Below are positions 1-6,926 of a DNA stretch of 7,041 nucleotides, one piece after another. Source of the stretch: Bacteroidales bacterium (GTDB lineage Bacteria; Bacteroidota; Bacteroidia; Bacteroidales; JALTDM01); NCBI GenBank assembly GCA_027073875.1, contig JALTEO010000272.1:1-7041 (forward strand), in the 5' to 3' direction. Position numbers and translations under genes: made by a program. Under the pieces are notes generated by a model. The model saw nothing but the letters and a program-made list of their open reading frames with translations, was not told the DNA's origin and made no database searches. Each line of letters opens with the position of its first letter. The stretch's first letter is position 1.

Positions 1-2746
1 TTGAAGTGATATTTGCAACAACTGTCGTGTTTTCATTAATGGTAACTGAAGTGGTAGCAGAGCAACCATTATCATCTGATACGGTTACATAATATGTCCC
101 GGCTGATAAGTTCGTGGCTGTTTGTGTTGTCTGATCATTGGCATTATGATCCCATTGATAAGTATAGTCCCCCGAAACCGTGCCGCCACCTCCGGCAACT
201 GTGGCAGTACCATCGGAACCACCACTACAACTAGCATCGGTTGAGTCAGTAATAGTAGCAGTTACCGCTGTTGGTTCATTGATAGTAACAGATGTAATGG
301 CAGTACAATTATTGTCATCAGTAACAGTAATATTATATGTGATATTAGCACATAAGCCCGTAGTCGTATCATTTAGCGAATAGGTAGCATCTGTTTCCGC
401 TCCACTTGACCAAGTATAGTCATACGGTCCGGTTGTTGTATCTGTTATTGTGGCAACAGCCGACCCATTACAAGTACCATTGCATGTTGCATCAGTACTT
501 GAAGTTATTTTAACTGTGGGAGAATTGGTATCTGCAATCTTAATTGTTTCTACATAAGTACATGATGCGGCATCGGTAATAGTAACTGTATAAGTTCCTG
601 CCGGAACATCAGTGATTGAATCTGCTGTTACTGTCGTATCATTCCAAGAATAAGTATAATCAGGCGTTGCTCCGGAAACACTTACTGAAGCATTTCCATC
701 CGATTGACTACAGTTCGCATCATCATGAGATGGCGTAACAACAAATGAATCAGGTTGATTGATTGTTACAGATGTTGTAGCAGAGCAATTATTGCCATCA
801 TAAACAGTAACATTATATGTTCCTGCACACAAGTTAGAAGCTGTGGCTGAAGTTTGTGAATTAGGGTCATCCCAAGAATAAGTATAACTTCCGGTTCCTC
901 CGCCTCCGGAAGCTGTTGCAGAACCATCACAAAGCCCATAACAACTGACATCCGTTGAGTCAGTAATAGTTGCTGTAACTGCCGAAGGATTATTTAATGT
1001 AACACTATCTATTGATACACACCCAACATTACTTGTTACAGTTACAGTATGTGTTCCGGCACACAAAGCTGTGGCTGTGGCTGTATCTTCATCATCATCC
1101 CAATGATAAGAATTATCGCTTGTATTGCTACTTCCCGCTGTAGCTTGACCATTACAATCATTATGACATAATGGGTCAGTAACATCTGAAATAGTAATAT
1201 CCGGTTGAGGATAAACGACCACTGTATTTTCTGCTGTATCAGCACAAGTACCATCGGTAAGGATAAGCGTTACGGTAAAAGTAGCGGCAGAGTCGTAAGA
1301 GTTGTTTGAGGTAACGCCTGTTCCGGTATTTCCATCACCAAAATCCCATGAATAATTCGGGCTGTTGCTTGTTGTACTCCCCGATGCATCAAAATGAAAT
1401 GAATTACTATTTAAACATTGATTAGATGACTGAGTAAACGATGCGGTTACGCTTCCGGCATCATTGATTGTAATTGAATCATCAGCTTCACAACCATTAT
1501 CATTTTTTACAGTAACAGTATAATCTCCCGCTGCTAAGTCTGAAATAACAATATCTCCATTGCCATCTGATGTCATATCGGTTGGTCCGTGAACACTACC
1601 ATCATCATAAGTTATTTGGTAACTTGTATTGGCATCTAAATCTGAAATTGTAATGCTTCCATTGGTTCCACCACAAGTTGCAGAATCTGACGAAAGGGTA
1701 AAACTTATGTTACTTACAAAAACTTTTACCGTATCAGATACACACCATCCATTATCATACATTGTAACAATATACTCCGTATCGGTGGTTGGTTTTACCG
1801 TTTTCGATGCACCATCACCAAGTCCGTTATCCCAAGTATAAGTTGCCGAACTTGTACCACCTGTTGCGGTTATTGTTACAGAATCTTCACAAATTGTTGT
1901 GTCTTTACCGGCATCAACCGTTGGAGGCAGACTACATCCGTGATTTAATGATATTATCCAATTTTCGTTATTTATTGAATTGGGATATCCGGGTGTTTGA
2001 TCATTAGTTCCGTTTTCATAGTTTCCGTTATCATTATCGTTATCAGTTGCACTGCCTTTTATCCAATTATTTTGGGCAAAAGGGTCATCGTCATTTGTAT
2101 TGTCGAAATAAAATACAGTTTGCCCACCTTTTCCTGAAAAATATATAATTGTTCCATCAGTATTATTTCCGTAACTAACGGAATGAACAGGATCAGCCGG
2201 ATTATTAATATCACGAATTTGATATGAATCGTTACTATTACTCATGGAAACCATTTTCCATTTACCACCACTTACCCAACCTGTCGTAGCATAGGTTGAA
2301 TCGTTTTTGCTGGGATTACCTTCATGCCTGTCAAAAAGGGTTGAACTTATTGGAATAACCAAAGTGCAATTTCCATCATTTTTATCTAAATCATCGGCAG
2401 GGATATCCGGATTCTTATCGTCATCATTATAAATTAATATGATTGTGCCAACAGGAATATTAGACCAGAAAATATCATCAGAAAATCGACATGCACCTTG
2501 AGCTATACCCGTTCCGCTTCCGGTTGCAAAATGACCATTGTTATCATCAAAAATCCAATGGCGTAAATCAATGCTGTCAGGTGGCGTATCACACGAAACA
2601 GGTCCCGTAACAACAAATTCAACATATTCTTCGGCACCGGTTGGTCCATTAGAAAGTTCATTTATTATAATAGATTGTGCAAATAAATTGCTTGCATACA
2701 ATAAACTTATAAGCACAAATAATTTTACTTTTGTTCTAATTCTCAT
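1..2746 (-). CDS. Large secreted SprB/PKD-repeat surface protein (N-terminal 915 residues, 3' end outside window)
   Basis: The frame is open from ATG (2746-2744) to base 1 with no stop, and the C-terminus lies beyond the window. An in-frame stop at 2797-2795 and a signal peptide directly after this ATG fix the start. Residues 1-23 are a signal peptide: basic MRIRTKVK, a hydrophobic core, then LFA before Q24. Residues 25-257 resemble a lamin-tail (LTD) domain, with IIINELSNG, EEYVEF, IDLRHWIFDDNNG and the closing TPGYPN. Residues 276-345 are an Ig/PKD-like unit (DAGKDTTIC ... YTWDNGLGDG). Residues 346-431 are a divergent SprB-like unit, and 432-515 a PKD domain with WDFGDG at 467-472. Residues 516-910 hold five SprB-type repeats. 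Such proteins are usually exported by Sec and then type IX secretion to the cell surface, with a C-terminal sorting or gliding-associated domain; that end is not visible. An adhesin role is inferred. No catalytic domain is seen. Confidence 0.93.
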   Translation of the reverse strand, partial: MRIRTKVKLFVLISLLYASNLFAQSIIINELSNGPTGAEEYVEFVVTGPVSCDTPPDSIDLRHWIFDDNNGHFATGSGTGIAQGACRFSDDIFWSNIPVGTIILIYNDDDKNPDIPADDLDKNDGNCTLVIPISSTLFDRHEGNPSKNDSTYATTGWVSGGKWKMVSMSNSNDSYQIRDINNPADPVHSVSYGNNTDGTIIYFSGKGGQTVFYFDNTNDDDPFAQNNWIKGSATDNDNDNGNYENGTNDQTPGYPNSINNENWIISLNHGCSLPPTVDAGKDTTICEDSVTITATGGTSSATYTWDNGLGDGASKTVKPTTDTEYIVTMYDNGWCVSDTVKVFVSNISFTLSSDSATCGGTNGSITISDLDANTSYQITYDDGSVHGPTDMTSDGNGDIVISDLAAGDYTVTVKNDNGCEADDSITINDAGSVTASFTQSSNQCLNSNSFHFDASGSTTSNSPNYSWDFGDGNTGTGVTSNNSYDSAATFTVTLILTDGTCADTAENTVVVYPQPDITISDVTDPLCHNDCNGQATAGSSNTSDNSYHWDDDEDTATATALCAGTHTVTVTSNVGCVSIDSVTLNNPSAVTATITDSTDVSCYGLCDGSATASGGGGTGSYTYSWDDPNSQTSATASNLCAGTYNVTVYDGNNCSATTSVTINQPDSFVVTPSHDDANCSQSDGNASVSVSGATPDYTYSWNDTTVTADSITDVPAGTYTVTITDAASCTYVETIKIADTNSPTVKITSSTDATCNGTCNGSAVATITDTTTGPYDYTWSSGAETDATYSLNDTTTGLCANITYNITVTDDNNCTAITSVTINEPTAVTATITDSTDASCSGGSDGTATVAGGGGTVSGDYTYQWDHNANDQTTQTATNLSAGTYYVTVSDDNGCSATTSVTINENTTVVANITS
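17..1201 (-). repeat. Five tandem SprB-type protein repeats (residues 516-910)
   Basis: Units run approximately 516-590, 591-670, 671-743, 744-828 and 829-910, and a sixth begins at 911. Each follows the pattern [S/T]-D-x-x-C-x-G-x-C-[D/N]-G-[S/T/Q]-A, then a Tyr/Trp strand (YTYSWDD, YDYTWSS, YTYQWDH), then LCAGTY or a variant, VTVxDxNxC, and a closing VTINEP-like strand. The CxxxC pair is intact in units 1, 2 and 4 and reduced to one Cys in units 3 and 5. This matches the SprB repeat family known from Flavobacterium gliding adhesins. Units 2 and 5 are also alike at DNA level, for example an identical 17-mer at 240-256 and 954-970, suggesting fairly recent duplication or recombination. Unit boundaries are approximate. 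Confidence 0.88.
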
Positions 2747-2885
2747 TAATAAAATAATACATAGAAAATATGTTGTAAGATTACAAGAATTATTTCAATC
2801 TTATGTAAATTTAATCTTAAATTTATCCAAAATTTTTTCTAAAAGTTCATTTTTACCATAGACGAATAAACTTACAAAAGGTTGT
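2747..2885. promoter_or_regulatory. Divergent intergenic region with a short inverted repeat
   Basis: This 139-base AT-rich gap separates the start codons of the minus-strand surface protein and the plus-strand helicase-nuclease, so it must hold both promoters if each gene has its own. No exact TAnnTTTG element with a TTG at proper spacing is visible on either strand; TAAATTTA at 2806-2813 and 2818-2825 are one-base variants without a matching upstream TTG. A perfect 7-base inverted repeat, TAAGATT (2776-2782) and AATCTTA (2797-2803), is followed by another AATCTTA at 2813-2819. It could be an operator, but such short matches arise easily in AT-rich DNA. AAAAGG at 2876-2881 is a possible weak ribosome binding site for the gene starting at 2886. 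Confidence 0.35.
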
Positions 2886-5800
2886 ATGGAAAATTTAAAA
2901 ATCTATAAGGCATCGGCAGGGTCGGGAAAAACATTCCGGTTGACAGTAGAATTTATCAAAACTGTTTTGCTGAAACCAACAGAATACCGGCATATTTTGG
3001 CGATTACCTTTACCAATAAGGCAACCAACGAAATGAAATCCAGAATTTTGGAAGTGTTATACAATCTTTCCTCCGGCAAGCATAATGATGGTTATTATCC
3101 GGTATTGAAAGACGAACTACCCGGAAATATTGACATCCAAAAGCAAGCAGGCAAGGTGCTTCATTTGATACTTAACGATTTCTCGTATTTCAATGTCAGT
3201 ACCATTGATAGTTTTTTCCAAAAATTATTACGGAGTTTTATCCGCGAATTAAACCTGCGATTTGATTTTACGGTAGAACTGAACACCGAACAGACCAAAG
3301 AAGAAATCTACAACCGGCTGATTCAACAAATGGCTGAGAATAAGATGCTCCGCCGGTGGCTGACCGATATGATGCATCAAAAATTGGGCAACGATAAAGG
3401 TTGGAATCTGAAAGCCGATATTTTGGGAACGGCATCGGAAGTTTTCAAGGAATTTTTCCAGCAGCAAAAAGACAAAATCAGTTTCTCTGCCAAAGAACTT
3501 ATGAAGGTAAAGAAAGACCTTGATCTTTACGAAATTGAGCATCTGGAAATACTGGCACGACACGGAAATAAATTTGAAAAAGCAATGCTTCTCACAGGAT
3601 TGAATTACGAAAATTTTTATTACGGTTTGCGAGGTATTGGCGGATTTTTCAAAAAACTGAATGATGTAGCCAAAAGCAAGATTATTCCGGAGCTAAATAC
3701 ATACAGCACCAAAACACTTACAGAAAGGAAATGGTTTACAAAGATACCGGACGGCATTTCCGAATCCGACATCGAGACATTTCATCAGATTTTACTTGCC
3801 GCCATTGAAGATATTAATCGTTTCGGAAAAATTTTGCAAGGTGTAATTGCCGTTAATAAAAATTTCTATAAACAAGGCATCTTGACTTTTATCTACGATA
3901 TTTTTAAAAAATATGCTGCCGAAAATAATTTGTTCTATCTGCCGCAAACCGGACTGCTGATACGAAAAATTATCGGCGATAATCCGCAACCTATTATTTA
4001 CGAAAAAATAGGCAACTACTTTAATCAGATGATGATTGATGAGTTTCAAGACACTTCCGATTTGCAATATTTGAATTTTAAACCGCTGATTGCCGAAATT
4101 ATATCCGACGAGGAAAATTCTGCACTGGTGGTGGGCGATGTCAAACAATCAATTTACCGGTGGCGAAATGCTAACTGGAACTTGTTGAAAGAGACCATTA
4201 AAAATGATTTTAAGGGTCGTTTTGATGAAACCAATTTACGCCATAATTACCGGAGTGCGGAAACCATTGTTTCGTTTAATAATTTGTTTTTCCGGTTTGC
4301 CGCCACACAACGCGACACGACAGAAAACACCGGTATTTTTTCAGACATATATCCTGTGAAAGAAGATGATTTTCAGATAGATACAAAAACACATCAGGGG
4401 TTTGTTTCGTTAGAGGGCTTATCGAAAGAAGATTTTTACGAACAGGTACCGGAAAAAACCATTGCGTTCATTAAAGAATTGCAGGACAAAGGTTATCAAG
4501 CCCGTGATATTGCCTTATTGGTGCGGCGAAATATGGAAGCCGAAGAACTTGCCAACATTTTGATTGCGGCACAAGCGGAAAACGATGCTACGAACGGAAA
4601 ATATAATTTCCGGTTTATTTCTAATGAAGCACTGAAATTGACATCTTCGCCCGTCGTTAAACTGTTGGTTAATATTCTGCAATATTTAGATATTCCTGAA
4701 AATGACTTGCTGTTGACACAGATTAAGAAAACTTGGATTCATCTTTTTGGAAACGAAGAAACGGCTTCGCCACAAGAATGGCTTTACGACAAGAATTTGG
4801 AAAACGAGATTTTGGAAAAGATTGAACAATGCCGCAACCAACAAGTCATTATGTCGCTTTACGAGTTAAGTCAATTTGTTGTAAAAATATTTGAGTTAGA
4901 CCGGTTGCAAGACCAAACGCTGTTTTTAAAAGGCATCACGGACAAAATTTTTGAATTTGAGACAAAAAACGGCAATCAACTTTCGGAATTTTTAAAGTGG
5001 TGGGACCAAAACGGCAAAAACTTTAAAGTTTTCTTTTCGCCGGAACAAGATGCCATACAGATACTTACCATACACAAATCCAAAGGACTGCAATTCCCGG
5101 CAGTCATTATGCCTTTTGCCGATTGGCAGATAAAAAAAACAGATTCGTTGTGGGTAAAATCGGAACTACCGCCATTTAACGGCAACTATTTTTTGGTACC
5201 TACTTCGGCTATTCGCGGGTCGGTATTTGATGACTATGCCCGTAAAGAAGAGTTAGAAACCTTGGTAGATAACCTCAATCTGCTATATGTTGCTTTTACC
5301 CGTCCCGAAACAATTTTAAAAGTCTTCTACAATACCGATGCAAATAAAAATTATTCATCAAAATGGATAACGGAATTTGTAGCAACACACGGTGAAAATA
5401 ATATTTTTGAAAAAGGACAATTAGCACCGCTGCCGAAAAAAGACAAACCAACAATTAATGCTTATCAACTAAAACCGGATGAAACACTTTCCGGTCACGG
5501 GAAAAATATTTTCAGCCGCTTGGCAATAGACACAAATCAAGGGAAAGAACAAATTCAAGGTGAGGTAATACACGGCATTTTACAACACATTAAGACTAAA
5601 ACAGATGTTGAACGAATTATACGGCAACAAAATTTTTCGGCACCCGAAAACAGCAAGATTATCCGTAAATTCTTTGACGAAGGGTTTAAAAATGAGCTGT
5701 TTGCCGATTGGTTTTCTGACCAATGGCGTGTTTATAATGAACGCGATTTGATTAACGCCGAAGGACATATTATCCGCCCCGACCGGTTGCTCATAAAAGA

Positions 5801-5978
5801 TAAATCTGCCGTAGTAATTGATTTTAAAACAGGAGAACCGCATCCGCAATACCATAATCAAGTAATTGAGTATGTCGATACGGTAAAACAACTCGGGTTT
5901 GAGACAACAAGTGGTTTTTTGGTGTATCTTAGCCCATTCAAAATTGAACAGGTAATGGGACCTTTGCAAAATTTCTGA
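2886..5978 (+). CDS. UvrD/RecB-family helicase-nuclease (AddA-like), double-strand break repair
   Basis: A 1030-residue superfamily 1A DNA helicase fused to a RecB-type nuclease. Helicase motifs appear in order: Walker A ASAGSGKT (9-16, Lys15); Ia TFTNKATNEMKSR (41-53); TIDSF (106-110); Walker B IDEFQD (384-389, Asp385/Glu386); III VGDVKQSIYRWR (416-427); IV LRHNYRS (451-457); V ILTIHKSKGLQF (726-737); VI LLYVAFTRP (799-807). The C-terminal nuclease shows His896 in GEVIHGIL, Asp966 in RPDRLL, Asp979 and Lys981 in VIDFKTG, and Gln992/Tyr996 in QVIEY. All expected catalytic residues are present, so it should be active. AddA/RecB proteins unwind and resect broken DNA ends for RecA loading, normally with an AddB or RecC partner. 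No partner gene is adjacent here. It is shorter than Firmicutes AddA (about 1200 residues). The start is the first ATG after an in-frame TAG at 2859-2861. A solo helicase-nuclease role is possible, so no symbol is assigned. Confidence 0.95.
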   Translation: MENLKIYKASAGSGKTFRLTVEFIKTVLLKPTEYRHILAITFTNKATNEMKSRILEVLYNLSSGKHNDGYYPVLKDELPGNIDIQKQAGKVLHLILNDFSYFNVSTIDSFFQKLLRSFIRELNLRFDFTVELNTEQTKEEIYNRLIQQMAENKMLRRWLTDMMHQKLGNDKGWNLKADILGTASEVFKEFFQQQKDKISFSAKELMKVKKDLDLYEIEHLEILARHGNKFEKAMLLTGLNYENFYYGLRGIGGFFKKLNDVAKSKIIPELNTYSTKTLTERKWFTKIPDGISESDIETFHQILLAAIEDINRFGKILQGVIAVNKNFYKQGILTFIYDIFKKYAAENNLFYLPQTGLLIRKIIGDNPQPIIYEKIGNYFNQMMIDEFQDTSDLQYLNFKPLIAEIISDEENSALVVGDVKQSIYRWRNANWNLLKETIKNDFKGRFDETNLRHNYRSAETIVSFNNLFFRFAATQRDTTENTGIFSDIYPVKEDDFQIDTKTHQGFVSLEGLSKEDFYEQVPEKTIAFIKELQDKGYQARDIALLVRRNMEAEELANILIAAQAENDATNGKYNFRFISNEALKLTSSPVVKLLVNILQYLDIPENDLLLTQIKKTWIHLFGNEETASPQEWLYDKNLENEILEKIEQCRNQQVIMSLYELSQFVVKIFELDRLQDQTLFLKGITDKIFEFETKNGNQLSEFLKWWDQNGKNFKVFFSPEQDAIQILTIHKSKGLQFPAVIMPFADWQIKKTDSLWVKSELPPFNGNYFLVPTSAIRGSVFDDYARKEELETLVDNLNLLYVAFTRPETILKVFYNTDANKNYSSKWITEFVATHGENNIFEKGQLAPLPKKDKPTINAYQLKPDETLSGHGKNIFSRLAIDTNQGKEQIQGEVIHGILQHIKTKTDVERIIRQQNFSAPENSKIIRKFFDEGFKNELFADWFSDQWRVYNERDLINAEGHIIRPDRLLIKDKSAVVIDFKTGEPHPQYHNQVIEYVDTVKQLGFETTSGFLVYLSPFKIEQVMGPLQNF

Positions 5979-5981
5979 TTT

Positions 5982-6061
5982 TGTCATTCTGAACACAGTG
6001 AAGAATCTATAAATAATTGTCGTTTAATGTATTGAGATTCTTCGCTTTGATCAGAATGACA
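5982..6061. repeat. Imperfect palindromic intergenic repeat
   Basis: Two 27-base arms, 5982-6008 and 6035-6061, are reverse complements at 24 of 27 positions around a 26-base spacer. Both begin TGTCATTCTGA and end GAAGAATCT when read inward. It starts three bases after the stop codon of the helicase-nuclease. There is no T-tract after the right arm, so it is not a typical intrinsic terminator, although the transcript would form a long hairpin and could protect or end the upstream mRNA. From memory, closely similar sequences (core TCATTCTGA...GAAGAATCT) recur between genes in many Bacteroidota genomes. A dispersed REP- or MITE-like repeat is therefore the best reading; copy number cannot be judged from one window. 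Confidence 0.8.
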
Positions 6062-6151
6062 GCTTTCCTGAGTTTTGTAAAAATATTATAATTTGATTAC
6101 TTAAGGCGTAAAATATGAATAAAGAAACAAATTCAGTATTAAACTCTAATT

Positions 6152-6703
6152 ATGCAAAAACTATGTAAATGGATTTTCTTTAGGTTGATGAAATGGCAGT
6201 TTTCAGATGTTTTTCCTAAAAATAAAAAGCTAATCCTCATTATTGCACCGCATACCTCCAATATGGATTTTCTGATGGGGAAACTCATTTTTTGTGTCAT
6301 TGGGAAAAAGCCGTATTTTATGATTAAAGAACAATGGTTTCGTCCGCCTATAGGTTGGATAATGAAAGCAATCGGTGGCGTACCTGTGAACAGAACAAGT
6401 AGCAGTGGAACCGTAAAATCATTGATTAAACATTTGCAAAATGACGAAGAATTTATTCTAAATATTACACCGGAAGGCACCCGTAGTCGCGTAAAACGAT
6501 GGAAACGCGGGTTCTACAAATTGTCGCTTCAGACAGGCATCCCTATTTTGCCCGGATACATTGATTACAAAAAGAAAAAAATCGGTGTAGGAAAATTAAT
6601 TTATCCAACAGGCAATTATGATGCCGACAGCCAATATCTTAAATCGTTCTATAAAAATGTAACTGCCCGCCATCCCGAAAACTTTAATGCAGACTGCATT
6701 TAA
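6152..6703 (+). CDS. Lysophospholipid acyltransferase family protein (PlsC-like, 1-acylglycerol-3-phosphate acyltransferase type)
   Basis: A 183-residue protein with the glycerolipid acyltransferase motifs in order: block I H34-TSNM-D39 (HX4D catalytic pair), block II GGVPVNR (75-81), block III TPEGTRS (106-112) followed by a basic stretch, and block IV GIPILPGYID (129-138). The family transfers an acyl chain from acyl-ACP or acyl-CoA to a lysophospholipid or related lipid at the inner face of the cytoplasmic membrane. It is shorter than classical PlsC (about 240 residues) but keeps the whole catalytic core, with hydrophobic patches and many Lys/Arg that suit membrane association. The substrate cannot be read from sequence; it could act on phosphatidic acid precursors, ornithine lipids or another lipid. 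An in-frame TAA at 6140-6142 rules out an earlier start. No Shine-Dalgarno is visible, as is common in this phylum. TATAATTTG at 6087-6095 may belong to its promoter, but spacing is poor. Confidence 0.9.
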   Translation: MQKLCKWIFFRLMKWQFSDVFPKNKKLILIIAPHTSNMDFLMGKLIFCVIGKKPYFMIKEQWFRPPIGWIMKAIGGVPVNRTSSSGTVKSLIKHLQNDEEFILNITPEGTRSRVKRWKRGFYKLSLQTGIPILPGYIDYKKKKIGVGKLIYPTGNYDADSQYLKSFYKNVTARHPENFNADCI

Positions 6704-6705
6704 AT

Positions 6706-6729
6706 AATTTACAATTAACAATTTACAAT
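6706..6729. repeat. Short direct repeat after the acyltransferase gene
   Basis: The 10-mer AATTTACAAT occurs at 6706-6715 and again at 6720-6729, separated by TAAC, immediately after the stop codon at 6701-6703. AT-rich tandem motifs of this style (AATTTACAATTAAC) are, from memory, common between genes in Bacteroidota. No function is claimed. It could also be the edge of a small inserted element occupying the gap that follows. Confidence 0.5.
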
Positions 6730-6766
6730 GTATAATTTATGCCAAAGCAATAAAAAATATTTTTCG

Positions 6767-6774
6767 TAACTTTG
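6767..6774 (+). promoter_or_regulatory. Bacteroidota-type -7 promoter element TAACTTTG
   Basis: TAACTTTG matches the Bacteroidota primary sigma -7 consensus TAnnTTTG exactly and sits behind an AT-rich stretch (18 G or C among the 87 bases 6704-6790). Transcription would begin near 6780. No TTG is found at the expected -33 position (about 6740-6750), which weakens the call. The transcript would cover the 44-codon frame at 6792, the hairpin at 6879-6903 and the gene starting at 6963; for that gene it would give a leader of roughly 180 bases. Confidence 0.55.
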
Positions 6775-6791
6775 CAAAAGCAAATCGAAAA

Positions 6792-6926
6792 ATGGAATAT
6801 AATATTGATTACCATACTACCTATAGTAATGCAGATTATTGTGGAATAAGTTACCGGATGGTGTTGTTATTTTATGATTACCACACGATGCAATCGTGCG
6901 GTATCTGGGTGCGGGAGCTGGGTTAG
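6792..6926 (+). CDS. Doubtful 44-codon open reading frame (hypothetical)
   Basis: ATG at 6792 to TAG at 6924-6926 encodes 44 residues beginning MEYNIDYHTT and ending GIWVRELG. In its favour, the -7 element TAACTTTG lies directly upstream and would give a leader of about ten bases. Against it, no Shine-Dalgarno is visible, the composition is odd (many Tyr, His and Cys, no clear membrane segment or fold), and its last third is made by the hairpin and the GC-rich patch, so the reading frame may be accidental. I do not recognise the peptide. It could instead be a decayed fragment of a mobile element or a structured untranslated leader. Confidence 0.2.
   Translation: MEYNIDYHTTYSNADYCGISYRMVLLFYDYHTMQSCGIWVRELG
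6879..6903. repeat. Strong stem-loop in a GC-rich patch (REP-like)
   Basis: Arms TACCACACGAT (6879-6889) and ATCGTGCGGTA (6893-6903) pair at 10 of 11 positions around a GCA loop. The single mismatch is A-C in a plus-strand RNA but a G-U wobble in a minus-strand RNA, so the fold is slightly better on the minus strand. The stem and following bases (6879-6923) contain 27 G or C in 45, far above the preceding AT-rich bases. There is no T-tract on either side, so an intrinsic terminator is unlikely. The short, tight, slightly imperfect palindrome resembles REP hairpins linked to IS200/RAYT-type transposases, but no transposase is present here. Confidence 0.6.

Noticed and set aside
17..1201. Regularly spaced repeats as a possible CRISPR array
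   Set aside because: The repeats are about 75-85 codons long, diverged, and keep one protein reading frame with SprB-type motifs. There are no short identical repeats with unique spacers.
180..2861. Several plus- and minus-strand reading frames of about 60-110 codons overlapping the surface-protein gene
   Set aside because: They lie antisense to or out of phase with the 915-codon frame, which has a signal peptide and clear domains. Their products are low-complexity artefacts of the repeated Thr/Val/Asp codons.
3249..5996. Minus-strand reading frames antisense to the helicase-nuclease gene
   Set aside because: The plus-strand protein has every helicase and nuclease motif in order; the antisense frames show no recognisable domain or start context.
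5982..6061. Palindrome as an intrinsic terminator
   Set aside because: No T-tract follows the right arm and the 26-base loop is long. A dispersed repeat fits better, although some effect on transcript ends is possible.
6115..6168. Short frame from ATG 6115 (17 codons) ahead of the acyltransferase
   Set aside because: It ends at TAA 6166-6168 inside the acyltransferase start, in another frame, with no ribosome binding site or recognisable peptide.
6139..6480. 113-codon minus-strand frame over the acyltransferase gene
   Set aside because: The plus strand encodes all four acyltransferase blocks here, so the antisense frame is a shadow.
6738..6830. Minus-strand frame of about 30 codons starting near 6828
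   Set aside because: It is an AT-rich stretch full of Phe and Ile codons, antisense to the -7 element, with no supporting signal.
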